The notes: generated by a model not told the origin, from the sequence alone. Shown: positions 9,201-20,860, counted from the stretch's first letter. The stretch: 64,000 nt of DNA from Prosopocoilus inquinatus (GCA_036172665.1 CM069871.1:60944713-61008712), one strand, 5' to 3'. Made by a program: numbers and translations.

Positions 9201-11866
9201 CAGTGTCTCGCAAACTTTTTTAGTCTGCGGCACGCTAACTGAGGAATTTTCTTTCCGCGGCACACTAAGCTAAATAAATTTTCGGAAGAAAACGTATATT
9301 TAAAAATAATTAAAAAAATTTGTTTTATAAATAGGTACATTAATTAATATTTGGTACAATAGAAAGGAACGTATTTTTATTTTAAGCTTAATGTGATGGA
9401 TGGGCTTGTTTCTGGGAACAAATTTGCATTATTCGTGGTTCGAAGTTGGACAAACACACTCGCATCTCTCCATCAATCATCTGAAGTCGCTCACGTTTTT
9501 TAGATTTAATTTCAGTCAATGAAGAAAATGCAATTTCGCAGAGATAAGAGGAGCCAAATGGTAACAAACTTCGAAGAGCTCTCATGCTCAATTCTGGATA
9601 TTGATTTTGAAGAGAGATCCAAAACGTTGATAACTCGAGTTCTGCGAAAGAAGCTTTGTGCACCAAATCATTCTTCAGGTCGATAAAATCCTCTTCTTCT
9701 TTTATTGAGAATGAGCTGTCCGTGCAACCTACAAAGGGGTTGACCACCCATTCGTCTTTTTTCGAATTCAGAGATGGAAAATATTTGACGAATGAAGAGG
9801 ACAGATTTTCAAATGTAGTTTGAATTTCTTTTGATATTTTATGTTTAATTGTTGATGTATTGACAGTTGGAAGAAAGTCAAATTGCAAATTTTTAGATTT
9901 TTGCAACCACAGTTTCAGTTTTTCTTCAAAAGCCTTGAGTTTTCCGATAATGCTAATGATGTTTTCCTTGGCTCCTTGGATGCTCATATTCAGTTTATTC
10001 AATTTTTCAAAAATGTCATTCAGGAACGAAACTTCAAGCCACCAAATATCGTCATGCAGAAAATCGACTTTATCAGTATTGTCTGTCTCGAAAAATGAAA
10101 CAATTTCTGCTCGCAAAAGTATCACTCGTTCGAGAACTTTTCCTTTCGAGAGCCACCTCACTTCAGTATGATACAACAAACCTTTATGATCGGAATCCAT
10201 TGCTTCACATAATGATGCAAAAATTCTTGTTCGGAGTGCGTTTGACTTAATATAGTTGACGATCTTAATGACTTCCTTCATTGTTTGGCAGAGTTTTTCC
10301 GGAAGGGCTTTTGTTACCAATACCTCTCGATGAATCATACAATGCACAATTTTCACATTCGGATTAATTTTCAACACATGAGCGACGAATCCTTTTTTGC
10401 GGCCTTGCATTGAAGGTGCGCCATCGGTACAGACACTGATACAGTTTTCCCATTTAATTCCTCTTAATTCAATATTTTTATTTACCAGTTCGAAAACGTC
10501 CTGTCCTGTGGTAGTTTGCTTCAGCTCCGAACAAAAGAAAAACTGATTTTGAATCGATCCGTTTTTAATAATACGGAGAAATGCTAATAGTTGAGCTTTA
10601 TTACTAATATCGGTAGATTCGTCGACTTGAAGAGCCCATAAATTCGACATTTTGTCTTGATTATTCGCAAAATGCTCTTTGAGTTGTAGATCAATATCAT
10701 CGGACATACTTTGAATTCTACGCGCAATTGTATCACCTGATAACGGTATTACTTTTACACGTTCAACAGCTTGTGTTCCAATCATGGCTTTAACAGCTAT
10801 TTCCAACGAAGGCAAAATGATATTTTCAGCATCAGCATGAGGCTTTTTCTTTTTTGCTAATAGTTGGGCAATTTTATAGCTTGCGATTTGAGCTTTTTCT
10901 GGTACCGTACATAAATTTTTGAATCGTTTGGCTTGGTTGTATAATTGTGAACGAAGGTTCTCGAAATAAGATTTCTCCTTGTTTATGTACAATGGATGTT
11001 TTTTTTCAAAATGTCGTCTAAGTTTACTCGGAACCATCGCTTCATTGGAAAGAGTTGTAGAACACAACATGCAAACGGGCAAAGAATTATCTTCTTTGGA
11101 CGGAATAAAAGCAAACTCTATGTATTCATCATTGTATTTCCGCTTTGCTGAAACTGTTGAAGATGTGACCTTTGCTTTTTTTGTAGTTTTGTCAGAGTCC
11201 GGAGTTTTGGAACTCTTTGTTTTGATAACGTATTTGTCCATATTGGGTCTGTAATTAAGTAACAAGTAAGTAACTGAAATGAATACCTTCTTATATTCAA
11301 TATTGTAAGAAAAAGAATTAAAAAAGTATCAACGCCTGTTTAAGAAGTATGTAACTAGTTTATTAATTATATTAAGAATAAATATAGTTAATAAACATGG
11401 TCACTATTTAATTATTTGCACTCACCTTGATAATAAAGAAAATCTAACACAAACACGTGGTAAAAATAAAAAATGAGAACACAATCTAGCAAACGCAACA
11501 ATATTCGTAAAACGAAACACACAATGAGAATTTTTGAGGGGAATTGAAAAGTCACGCCACGGAGCGAAATGAAGCGTTGTCAAGCGGTACGTTGAGTGGG
11601 GGAAAATCCACGCCAGTGCCTCTCTAACCAATTCACCCTCACTTGTGCATCTTGTTGTTACGACAAAGTTTGGGAGGGCAAATACGAGTACCTGTTCTGG
11701 CTAATTTAGTTAAAGTTAAATGACTACTTTTTGGGTAATTTTATAGTTATCAGAAATTGGTTTTTAGATTAATCTCAGAATATCTAGTGCAACTTGGAAA
11801 ATCTTTTGCGGCACACTTAACATTCTCCCGCGGCACACTGGTGTGCACACAGTTTGCGAGACACTG
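9201..11866 (-). mobile_element. hAT transposon (2666 bp) in gypsy 5' LTR
   Basis: Perfect 15-bp terminal inverted repeats CAGTGTCTCGCAAAC / GTTTGCGAGACACTG. The left target duplication is ATTTAAAC (9193-9200); the right copy starts ATTTAA but is disrupted by TAATAAAA plus the poly-A run. It carries an open transposase gene, so it is the youngest layer in this stack. Confidence 0.93.
9388..11241 (-). CDS. hAT transposase, ZBED5/SCAND3-like, 617 aa
   Basis: DNA transposase with no visible lesion. Start chosen at the ATG at 11241 (MDKYVIKTKSS). Features in order: a basic, Ser/Thr-rich N-terminus; a BED-type zinc finger (PVCMLCSTTL...LRRHFEKKHP, residues about 57-85); the RNase-H fold with the first Asp in ALQVDESTDIS; CTDGAPSMQGRKKGF with the second Asp; the HCMIHRE Cys-His motif; the insertion-domain EVRWLSKGKVLERV; and a C-terminal dimerisation region (FGSSYLCEIAFSSLTEIKSK). 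The length is normal for this branch. Intact ORF plus perfect TIRs suggest recent activity. Expression cannot be judged. Confidence 0.9.
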   Translation of the reverse strand: MDKYVIKTKSSKTPDSDKTTKKAKVTSSTVSAKRKYNDEYIEFAFIPSKEDNSLPVCMLCSTTLSNEAMVPSKLRRHFEKKHPLYINKEKSYFENLRSQLYNQAKRFKNLCTVPEKAQIASYKIAQLLAKKKKPHADAENIILPSLEIAVKAMIGTQAVERVKVIPLSGDTIARRIQSMSDDIDLQLKEHFANNQDKMSNLWALQVDESTDISNKAQLLAFLRIIKNGSIQNQFFFCSELKQTTTGQDVFELVNKNIELRGIKWENCISVCTDGAPSMQGRKKGFVAHVLKINPNVKIVHCMIHREVLVTKALPEKLCQTMKEVIKIVNYIKSNALRTRIFASLCEAMDSDHKGLLYHTEVRWLSKGKVLERVILLRAEIVSFFETDNTDKVDFLHDDIWWLEVSFLNDIFEKLNKLNMSIQGAKENIISIIGKLKAFEEKLKLWLQKSKNLQFDFLPTVNTSTIKHKISKEIQTTFENLSSSFVKYFPSLNSKKDEWVVNPFVGCTDSSFSIKEEEDFIDLKNDLVHKASFAELELSTFWISLQNQYPELSMRALRSLLPFGSSYLCEIAFSSLTEIKSKKRERLQMIDGEMRVCLSNFEPRIMQICSQKQAHPSH

Positions 11867-11874
11867 ATTTAATA

Positions 11875-11876
<2 letters not shown>

Positions 11877-11906
<30 letters not shown>
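11877..11906. repeat. A(30) homopolymer at hAT/LTR border
   Basis: Thirty consecutive A directly downstream of the hAT right end, within what should be the 8-bp target duplication. Either a slippage expansion or an assembly/sequencing artefact. Confidence 0.9.
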
Positions 11907-11907
<1 letters not shown>

Positions 11908-12224
11908 GAATAAAACACTCGGTAAAAACTTAATCGTAATTTAATAACGCCTACAATCTAATTTATTTGTAACAATTTATTTACACACTAAATCTAACTT
12001 CGACGATCGCTATTTAGAACTCGACTGACTCCTGAGTCCACCCCGGGCTATTTTATATCCTTTGCTGCCCTCACGAATTTTCTGACGCTGGAAGATTGGA
12101 GTTTGTTCCATCGCCGGAAAAGTCTAGTCTGTTCGATGTAGACCCCGGTGGCGTGGCAGCCAATGACGCATAACGAACCGACTTCCTGACGCCTTGAGCT
12201 AAGCCGGGTGGCGCGCCACAATAA

Positions 12225-12500
12225 TTTAAAAAATTATATTAAATACTTTAATTAAAATTACCAGAATGAAAAATCGTAAGCTCTTTTTACTTAAATGTAG
12301 GAAAGAGGGAGTTTTCCCTCGTCATATAATTGAACCTTTACCTGTTTTTCGTCGTTTCTGTCGCTCACTAAGGCTTTCGAAATTTTCAGATATTGAAGGT
12401 ACTGGTTCGAATAATAAATGTTCATCTTCAATTTCACTTATAACTTGTTGTGGTTATTCAAACTTATTGTTCAGCCACGTTTGATTTTGACTGCGGGACT
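12225..12500 (+). pseudogene. Likely Penelope N-terminal fragment in inverted orientation
   Basis: Just beyond the gypsy target duplication, the plus strand reads MKNRKLFLLKCRKEGVFPRHI, which resembles the leader of Penelope-like proteins (a basic LKxCRKxxxIP stretch). The neighbouring RT fragment is on the minus strand, so this would be another internal inversion. The similarity is short; treat it as tentative. Bases 12225-12260 still fit the minus-strand RT continuation. Confidence 0.4.
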
Positions 12501-13294
12501 TTTCTTCGTTGCGGAAAGCTGCGTTCCATTTATTTTTAAGTTTAGCGCAAAATTTTCTAATTTTTTCACGAAATAAATTCAAATTAGATTCAGATTATGA
12601 CAAAACGAATTCATCACACAGAGCATCAGTTATATTATTTACATCACTAAAGTTAAAATTTTTATGCTTTATAAAAACATAAATGTCGTTATTTGTATTG
12701 AAATTTTCCATTTCGGTGTATACAACTTTAGAAATATTCACACTTCCAAACACCCACACATCGTTGGTAGCACTTGTATTCATCAGTTACTGATTTGAAA
12801 TGTTTAATTTCTTCATTCGCAATTATTTAAAGCTTACCACAAGTTATACGGATTAGGAAAATGCCAATAGAAACGACAATGATTGGTCAAATAATATCAA
12901 CAAACATGCAATTGGTTATTTCAAATCAATGCACAATTAAAAGGCGGAGTTAATATTTTTGAGAAATCACGTTACAGTCTATAAATCCAATTTCCAACAA
13001 ATAACCTATTCTTAAGAAGTACCACAATAATCTTCTTAATGCTGTATGGAAATTTTAATTTGATGCCAGCTAATTAATATCTAAAGGTTAACAATAATTT
13101 TTCAAAAAATAATAATACCTGATAATAATTAATCTTAGAAAAATGTTAAACTAAAATGTACCACCTCATATAGCAACATTTTTATGCAGAATTTAAGATT
13201 AACCACTAAAAGTATTGCGTTGACGCACGATTAATGTGGATTAACTTCGAAGGTAGCAAGAAGTCGCAAAATATTATTCCATAAAAATTACATA
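12501..13294. other. Unassigned AT-rich intronic sequence
   Basis: No coding similarity recognised. A 62-codon open stretch on the minus strand (12595-12783) has no motif I know. Presumed part of androglobin intron 4. Confidence 0.6.
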
Positions 13295-14293
13295 CCGAGT
13301 GGAAAGTTTCAAACCCGAACATAGCAAACTTGCATTGAGAGCTAAGTTTCTGTAAATTACTGCTCGCCATTTAAAGATACAAAAATGGTAATGGTATCAA
13401 AGGAAAGAGAAAATTAAGGCCAATATTATTGTGTTAAAATTATTCCTATTATGTTAATACTTCTGAAATAGAAATTAAATTTTTAAATTTCAAATGAAAA
13501 ATGTAGTCGCCTTAGTATGTCAGATTTGAAATTTGCAACTCAATAACCAGAATTTTCTACAATAGGGTTCTGATTCAAAACAGTTCAAAATAAAAGTTCA
13601 TTCATCCGTAAAACATACTGATGATGAAAAACTTATGATTTATTAATTTGCTCTCATTGCTTCGCAAAATACATTCCTACTTTCTCGTTGATTTTGAAAA
13701 AAAAAAAAATGATGGCAACTGAATTTGTGAAATTCAAGTGTTATTTGTGTAAATATTCTTTACAGTTTTATGTTATATTGTATTCTTGAACAGTGTATAG
13801 TCGTGTAAAGCTTATTTAATTCTTGTACAATTGAAATTTAAAAGTGATTTAGTATCGAGTTTAAATTGAATGATTGATATAATCAGCAACAACAATATTT
13901 TTGTATGTTAAGCCGCAGAATAAAGTTGTTCTAATAAAGAAACAATCGTTGTAACTTAAACGATAAGAGTACCTGTTATTTAGCCCGTATAATTATTCAT
14001 AATTATAATACTTTTTGACTGACGTATAAATTATTTTCCATTAACTGAAAAGAACTGACAGTTTCAAATCTGACTCAGGCGACTAAATTTTTCATTTAAA
14101 ATTTGAAAATTAAATCTTTATCCTGAAGGTATTAATATTTAGGAATAATTTTAACACGATATTATTGGCCCTAATTTTCTCTTTCCTTTCATACCATTAC
14201 CATTTTTGTATCTTTGAATGGCGAGCAGTAATCTACAGAAACGTAGTTTTCAATGCAAGTTTGCTATGTTCGGGTTTGAAACTTTCCACCCGG
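13295..14293. mobile_element. Foldback/MITE-like element, 999 bp with ~240-bp arms
   Basis: The left arm (13295-13537) and right arm (14056-14293) are inverted copies with scattered mismatches; outer ends CC(G/A)(A/G)GTGGAAAGTTTCAAAC. TA flanks both ends (13293-13294, 14294-14295), which fits a Tc1/mariner-type MITE. The 520-bp centre is AT-rich with no coding content. Confidence 0.75.
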
Positions 14294-16002
14294 TAAAAGT
14301 CTCATAATTTCATACTGTGATAGCAAAACAGCGGGCATATGTGGGCGTTTTACTATCTTTACGGTCAAAGTTGAAAATGAAAAAATTAAAAGTGATTGAC
14401 TTTAAATACAGCAAATACAATCTTTAAGAAATACTGTTTATATTTGCTTCAAAAAGACGAGAAAAAATGTAAAAATATAATAATTTAAGATTCAACCGAT
14501 TTTTTCTTTTGTATCCGTCTGAAAACCCTATTTAAACCCTGCGTTAAAAGTACAAGTTATTTTCAAGAGCAAGCACGGTCTACTTTGAAGCCATATAAAA
14601 TCAAATACAGCAGTCCTACAGATCTGAAATTTCACTATAATTTGCAGAACACAGTCAAAATTTTGAAAATTTCATTCAATATTTTTAATTCAAAATTTCA
14701 TATTTTGATTGCAAGTCCGCTTGATTACATTGGCTCGTTCCACTGTGCGGCGCGGCAACGGAAATTTTATAATTCTCCAACAGCGTGAAATAATACAGAG
14801 TTTGCGCAAAGGCACCATTACATTACACATGTATCGTTATAAATTAGAAAAGGCAGTTAATATTTCAAAGCGGAAAGCAAAACCACGAAATTTGAAAAAT
14901 ATAGGTACCCTTATTATGCGTTTAGTATTTAGGCAATTTTTGAATTTAGTGAATTTTATAACGACTGCATAACGATATGTTTGTTCAAACTCTGTAATAA
15001 TTTTGAACGGTTTGTAAAAGATAAAGCAATCATAACTAAAAATAGAATTTCCGAACGATATTATTTATTTAAAACCGCAAAGGAGTGCCGATGCATCCAG
15101 AATTTTGCATTACTCTATGGTCGGAATATTTTAAAACGATTGCCCAAACAGGTGTCTAAAATAAAACGCACAGCATGAGATTTATTTGAAGATCGCTTAA
15201 ATAATTCGAAATTGTTTTTTTCTGCGACATTACTTCGACGGTTAAAGTATAAAAACTCGTAAGTCAGTTTTTCCATTATTTTACAGGAAACATAAAAATC
15301 TATAAATCTTTCGAGAATTCTTTTCTAAATTTTAATGGCACACAAATGTTCCTTTTATTGAAAGTTGTTTTAAGAAGATTGTCGTTGAACGTTCTACTAT
15401 TTAAGTATAAAATTATTCCAATTCTTTTCAGGATTTCAGGGTTTTCGAATGTTCCTGACGTTTTTCAGTTGTTTTGGAATCTCTTTCCTGCAAACTGCAA
15501 ATTTCCGGCTCAGATGCGTGCATGGTTGTGTGCCGACGTGGCAACGTCGCTGCTATTTACCGGAAATGTCCTCAGAGCACCGTTTTCCTTCTTATTTGTC
15601 GTTCACTTCAAACATCCTGATGTCACCTTTTTCCGATTGGTTAGGTCATTTCTGGGTCGGCTAAGTAACGGGGAAAAGCCGAAAACGCGCTTTTGCAGTC
15701 CATCTTGTCGATGCCGACAAGTTCGCGGCCGGTTGTGTGTTGTGTTTTCCGCGAATTTGTGCAATGATTATTATCAAAACCTAGCAGCAAGATTCATCAC
15801 ATGCAGTTCGTCTAGAATTTGGTCGACTTGTCGTGTCCTCTAAAGCACTAAAACGCATCTTTAATTCAAACGATCTGTTTAATTAAGACAGGTATGTTCT
15901 ATTTCAGTTATTATTAACAGCATTGTTTCACATGGTTTCTCTTTCTCTTTCTTTCGTTTAGAATCGTTTTTGATTGGAGTTTTTAATTGGACCCAATTTT
16001 AA
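14294..16002. other. Unassigned intronic sequence with a GC-richer patch
   Basis: AT-rich to about 15440. About 15440-15850 is richer in GC and CpG (several ACGTGGC/GTCGATGCC-type words). Open stretches here show no known domain. It resembles the leader or LTR of some element, but nothing decides it. Confidence 0.45.
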
Positions 16003-16568
16003 TTGGTGTTTTATTTGCACTCATTTTAATTGGACCTTTTATTGTCGGCCTATTTTTATTAAATTCCTTTCATGCTGAATTAATTATTTCTTCGGTTTCT
16101 TCGTACTAGCTTGAAGTAATAGACTGTATTGAAAGAGGAAGCAACCTGATTGCATCTCGACCACTCAGTGCATCGTGAAACGGACTTGCCGCTGTTCACG
16201 CTCTGAATTTCCAAGTACGCCAAACGCTTAGTGGGACACCTGTTAGAAGATTTTAACCTTACGCGACTACTATGCAGGCTACACCTAACCTGTAAAGTAA
16301 ACCCCTTTTGTTTTACTATTTTATTTATTTATGGACAATACCGGCACGACGCGGTGCATAACTTGAAGGTTATTAATAAGAGTTAATTACGTTATTTAGT
16401 TTAAATAGTTCGTAAATTTCGTGTTGCCTTTTTGGACATAAGTCCACTTGTTAGATAAGATTTGATTCTTGTTACAGTTTATTTTTCCGGTGGTTAGATT
16501 TGAGACATCCTCTATACTGGGAATGCTGGAATTTATTTTATGCACACAGTGTTGAATCATCGAGTTTT
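16003..16568 (+). repeat. Direct duplication A, copy 1
   Basis: About 560 bp repeated at 19394-19951 with perhaps 10% mismatches (shared blocks: TTCTTCGGTTTCTTCGTACT, CTGTTCACGCTCTGAATTTC, TATGGACAATACCGGCACGA). No coding content recognised. The two copies are about 3.4 kb apart. Confidence 0.85.
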
Positions 16569-18034
16569 TATAATCGAGAATTTAATGCTCGCTCGGTCAA
16601 TAATGAGTTTTTATGATCAAGTGCCCAGAGTTTGGCTAATTAGACGTTTTTCTCAGTAGAATTCTCGATTTTATTTTGTGCAAGAGAGAATCGGTTTATT
16701 TTCGTTGAGTTAAAACAAATTTAAACACGTTTAATTTACTCCAGTTGATGACGTTCTGTCTGTTTTTATTTTTTGCGCCGAGTGTATCTTCCAGTGCCGA
16801 TCGAGGCTATTCTCATAACCCTTTATCTATTCACTGTTTGGATAGTGATTATGTCATGAATTTCGCTGATTGGTGCTTTTTATTTTATCTTTTTCTTTTT
16901 GTTTGCTTTTTCTGCCCTGGTGATGGTCGTCGATTAATTTAATCAGTGTGCTACCATTTTTGTTCTCTTCTTATGGGCTTTTCTCGTTGGGATACTCGTT
17001 TGTTGAACCCACTGTCTCCATAAGCCATTTTTTCCTGTTGGACTATTTTCCTGTGGGACAATTGCCTCTGGGGCAGTTCTCTTCGAGGACCTTTATTTCG
17101 GACCGTGACTATGTCCATTTTTGTTGTTGGAGCCCCTTCTAGCCCCTTCTTTCGGCCGTTCCTCTTCCTACGGGTATTGCCGGTGTTGCCAATTACTTTG
17201 TGGCACCGTAAATTCTCGGTTGCAATCCTTGTGCGACCCTTCACGTCCTTGTAGGTTGTCACGGATTCTGTAGCTTCTCGAAACGATTAACCACGCGTTT
17301 CCATCGGTTGACCAATAGATGGCGTCATTCGTCTGAATAATAAATTTATTAGCGTTCGGCTGTAACAAGTTTCCTTTTTGCGTTAAGGAAAGGAGTTTCC
17401 AATCTTCTGTTCGAGTCCTGTCGTAATTCGTTAGATCGCGAAACACGTCCCGTTTGAATGGGAATTGTGACTAATTTTGAGTGGCGCACGCGCTGGCTTT
17501 ACTTAAGTCACGCACGTCGCTTGCAGTGGTGGTCGTCTCGGTGTTCCTTTGGAAGTTTATTTGGACCCCCGTTTTTTTTTCGGGCTTTTGCACTGCAAGG
17601 AAGTTGTCGCGTTGTTGTTGGGGCCGCTTTAATTGTCAATTTGATTAACGACGTGCAATGCTGCTCATGAACTTTGCATGAGGTGAGTTTTTTTTCTTCT
17701 CTCCGCCTCTGTAAGACCGCCATGGTGTTTTATTAATTTGGTGTTTTCCCCTTTCTTAAAGCAACTTGTGTGGGGCCTTTACACTGTTCCCCCCGTTCGT
17801 GTGGAAGCCGTTTGACTCCAAGAGAGAAATCCGACGCCGCAGCTCAGTTTTTTTTTTTGGCTCGTTTTTTTTCCTGACGTCGACACTATCAACGCCTTGA
17901 GAGGAAGAACTCGACCATCCGAGAACTGATCGTTTGAACCACGTAAGCGTCTTCTGACTTTTTGTTTCCTCTCACTTCGGCGTTTATGAGATAAAATGGT
18001 TTTATAAGAATTGAGTTGCGATTAAATAATATTA
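16569..18034. other. Unassigned intronic sequence between duplications
   Basis: T-rich on the plus strand with GC-richer islands (about 17060-17920). Open stretches on either strand have no recognisable domain and no consistent codon pattern. Nothing further seen. Confidence 0.5.
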
Positions 18035-18300
18035 TAATAAATCATAACGCGTACAAGGTCAGAGCCAAGTAGCGGAGACACAATTTCTTCGAATTTTGTG
18101 CACGCGGCGCCCAGCGAACATCCGAGAGAATAAGGTCGAACTTACGGTAGTTGCAATTTTGTTCCTAATTAAACATTCAATTAAGGATATTTTTTCCAAC
18201 ATCCGATATTTTCCACTTTGATAACAAGTGGGAAGGGAAGAGTGCTTAAGTAGAGCGGGACTGTACGAGAAGTCGATATTCCGGGTCATTCGAGTGCTGA
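18035..18300 (+). repeat. Direct duplication B/C, copy 1
   Basis: 18035-18210 recurs at 18660-18840 (shared AAGGTCAGAGCCAAGTAGCG and CTCAATTAAGGATATTTTTT-type blocks). 18249-18300 recurs at 20438-20489 (AAGTAGAGCGGGAC). The blocks therefore were copied separately to different places. Confidence 0.8.
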
Positions 18301-18659
18301 CCTAATTACGAGTTCTTCTTTTCTTTTATTAATTTAATTTAAATTCCGTGTTTCAAGAAAGATACCGGTCAACGTTGATGAGAAAATTCACTTTGTGTAT
18401 AAAGAGAAGCTATTTTCTAACACAGGCTTTTTTCTGTTATATACTATCAAAGCCACTTTTTTTTCTATCTATTTCTATAAATTTATTGGTATTTATCTAT
18501 CTGATATATTCTAATTTGGTTTTCTTTTTCGTTTGATTGTGGTATGAAATTTTCGTTTGGTTTTTTTTTATAATTTGTTCTTACCGTTCTTACGTTAATT
18601 TCTTTCCGTTTTTATTTGTTTTTATGACATGCAATGATTTTATAGAAAATATTACTAAT

Positions 18660-18840
18660 ATTATATTGAATCATAATCTCGTACAAGGTCAGAGCCAAGT
18701 AGCGGAGACTCATTTCTTCGAATTTGGTGTACGCCGGACGCAACAAGCTACCAAGAGAATAAGGTTGAGCTTACGCTGGCTGCAATACCGCCCCTAAATT
18801 AAAACTCAATTAAGGATATTTTTTGCAATCTCCGATTGTA
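18660..18840 (+). repeat. Direct duplication B, copy 2
   Basis: Diverged partner of 18035-18210, about 450 bp downstream of it, same orientation. No coding content. Confidence 0.8.
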
Positions 18841-19289
18841 AGACGTGCGGACGGGGGTTGGAATCCTCTTTCTACAATTCCTTTAAACGAACCGCATAAG
18901 TTTGGATCTCGATTTTCTTTGTGAGTGGCGTTTTCTGGTTTAGCTAAAAGTCAGAAATCGATTTCCAAAACGTTTTCCACGAATTGTTCGAATGACACTT
19001 ACTTATGTATATTTTCAGAATTATCGAAACCCGTTCACTTCTCATCTCTTTGTCAGCTTACTTAAGAGTCCTGCTTTATAGTAACTCGAATAAAAACTTG
19101 AAGTTTTAAATCACAAGATATATTCAAATTTAAAGGACATCTTCGTACAGTAGCAAGAAATAACGAATAAACAACATGTGAATTTAATTAATTAATTATT
19201 TAAAATTTAACAATTACCACAAGAATTGATCTAGATTAGGAAAGAGAGAAGGGAAGATCAACAAAAAATAAGTACACGTCTATAATTTT

Positions 19290-19380
19290 TTTTTAATTTT
19301 ATCTAAACTCACCCTCACTGATCATGGACGATTCTTAGGTACACTTTATTTAAATTAAACTAGGAAAAATTATATGACAG
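19290..19380 (+). repeat. Direct duplication D (copies 19290-19380 and 19958-20050)
   Basis: The block ATCTAAACTCACCCTCACTG...ACTAGGAAAAATTATATGA is present twice in the same orientation, either side of duplication A copy 2. Confidence 0.8.
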
Positions 19381-19393
19381 AAAATATTTTTGT

Positions 19394-19951
19394 TGGTGTT
19401 TCATTTGCACTCATTTTAATTGTATCTTTTATTGCGGGCCTACTTTTATTGAATTCCTTTCATGCTGAATTAATTATTTCTTCGGTTTCTTCGTACTAGC
19501 TTGGGGCAATAGACTGTATCGAAGTAGGAAGCAACCTGATTGCATCTCGACTACTCAGTGCATCGTGAAACGGACTTGCCGCTGTTCACGCTCTGAATTT
19601 CCAAGTACGCCATACGCTTAGTGGGACACCTGTTGGAGGACTTTAACCTTACGCGCCTACTATGCGGGCTACTCCTAACCTGTAAAGTAAACCCCTTTTG
19701 TTTTAATATTTTATTTATTTATGGACAATACCGGCACGATGCGGTGCATAACTTGAAGGTTATTAATAAGAGTTAATTACGTTATTTAGTTTAAATAGTT
19801 CGTAAATTTCGTGTTGCCTTTTTGGACTTAAGTCCACTTCGATCAGATCTGATCCTTGTTACAGTTTATTTTTCCGGTTAGATTTGAGACATTCTGTATA
19901 GTGAGAATTCTGGAATTCATTGAATGCGACACAGCGTTTAAACATCGAGCG
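19394..19951 (+). repeat. Direct duplication A, copy 2
   Basis: Partner of 16003-16568, same orientation. It is followed at 19958-20050 by a second copy of the 19290-19380 block (CTCACCCTCACTGATCATGG). Confidence 0.85.
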
Positions 19952-20050
19952 TTTTTTATTTTATCTAAACTCACCCTCACTGATCATGGACGCTTCTTAG
20001 GTACACTTTATTAAAATTAAACTAGGAAAAATTATATGAAAATATTTTTG

Positions 20051-20860
20051 ACTTTTGAAAAACCTGATGACGATGGAAATTTAAGACGCTTGTCAAGCCG
20101 ATTACCTCATATGCGGATCTGCCTCTGTCTAAAGCTAGTCCGAGGTTTTTTTTTTGGAGAACCCTGGCACTGGCAATGCATGGAACTTCCCCACGACTCA
20201 CCGTTGATATTTATCATTCTGCAAAGCAGTGCAATGCAAGTTGACTAAATCTTTTGCTATATAAGCTGCATGTGTTTCGTTTTGTATTTTCAAATGAGTC
20301 ATATTTCGACATGATTTCTAATCGAGTAGTGCCTTAATTAAATAAAGTGTACTGGAATCGCACAAAAAATAATAATAAGAATCTGGATTCTTACAAGATA
20401 TTCCCTATTTGCGTAACAGACGAGAAGGCAATGGTGTTTAAGTAGAGCGGGACCGTACGAAAAGTCGACATTCCGAGTCCTTTGAGTGCTCGAGTTTTTT
20501 TTTAATTTTGAATCATTTTTTCCAATCAGTCACTTTCGTCAGTTTGCAATTAATTTCGCGAATGAAGATATAACTGTTCACGATGTGATAATCAATTTAA
20601 TGGTAACCGGGAACGGTTCCGCAGTGAATCCTTCAGTTGCGTTAATTTCCCTGGCGCTATTAGTTTGCAGTTGGAAAAGCTGTTGGATAAACAACCCGAG
20701 CATGCCACCAGATAAATTTTGTGTATCTAGTAAAGATTCCACGAAGTGTTTTCAATTCGTGAGAGTACCGAAGACGGCAATTTACCTGTCGAAATAGGCA
20801 TTTCCACAGATACAAACTTATTGTGGTGAGTGTCTTCTCTTTTTTTTTTAATTTACTTAC
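20051..20860. other. ADGB: Intron 4 sequence next to androglobin exon 4
   Basis: Contains the second copy of duplication C (20438-20489) and unassigned sequence. A plus-strand open stretch (20486-20797) has no recognisable domain and is antisense to the host intron. The exon 4 splice donor lies at 20855-20860. Confidence 0.55.

Larger units (their letters stand above)
3956..12220 (-). mobile_element. Ty3/gypsy retrotransposon copy 1 with Pol-encoded macrodomain family
   Basis: LTR retrotransposon on the minus strand. LTRs begin TGTGGCGCGCCA and end CGTAACA. The 4-bp target duplication is ATAA (3952-3955 and 12221-12224). The polypurine tract AAGAAGGGGGCAG abuts the 3' LTR at 4306. A TGGTGTCGGTGT stretch, possibly the primer site, begins about 2 nt inside the 5' LTR (9164). 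Gag, protease, RT, integrase and the start of a macrodomain are present, but with two in-frame deletions in Pol, a third that removes most of the macrodomain, two nonsense codons in gag and frameshifts. Only a handful of LTR-LTR mismatches are visible (for example CTCTCG/CTCACG, CTAACGGT/CTGACGCT), so the insertion is fairly young. A hAT element (9201-11866) later split the 5' LTR. Confidence 0.92.
9164..12220 (-). repeat. Gypsy copy 1, 5' LTR split by a hAT element and a poly-A run
   Basis: LTR sequence is present at 9164-9200 and resumes at about 11867-12220. Between them lies the hAT element, and immediately after it the ATTTAA of the LTR is expanded by a run of 30 A (11877-11906). The rest matches the 3' LTR almost base for base. 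Confidence 0.9.

Noticed and set aside
12595..12783. A 62-codon minus-strand frame
   Set aside because: No similarity recognised; within chance length for this composition.
20486..20797. A 103-codon plus-strand open frame
   Set aside because: No known domain, antisense to androglobin intron 4, and includes part of a duplicated block.
1..20860. Androglobin exon 5 (region continuing the calpain-like domain, expected LWPM-like motif)
   Set aside because: I scanned the minus strand for the expected motif and found none; the exon most likely lies left of the window.
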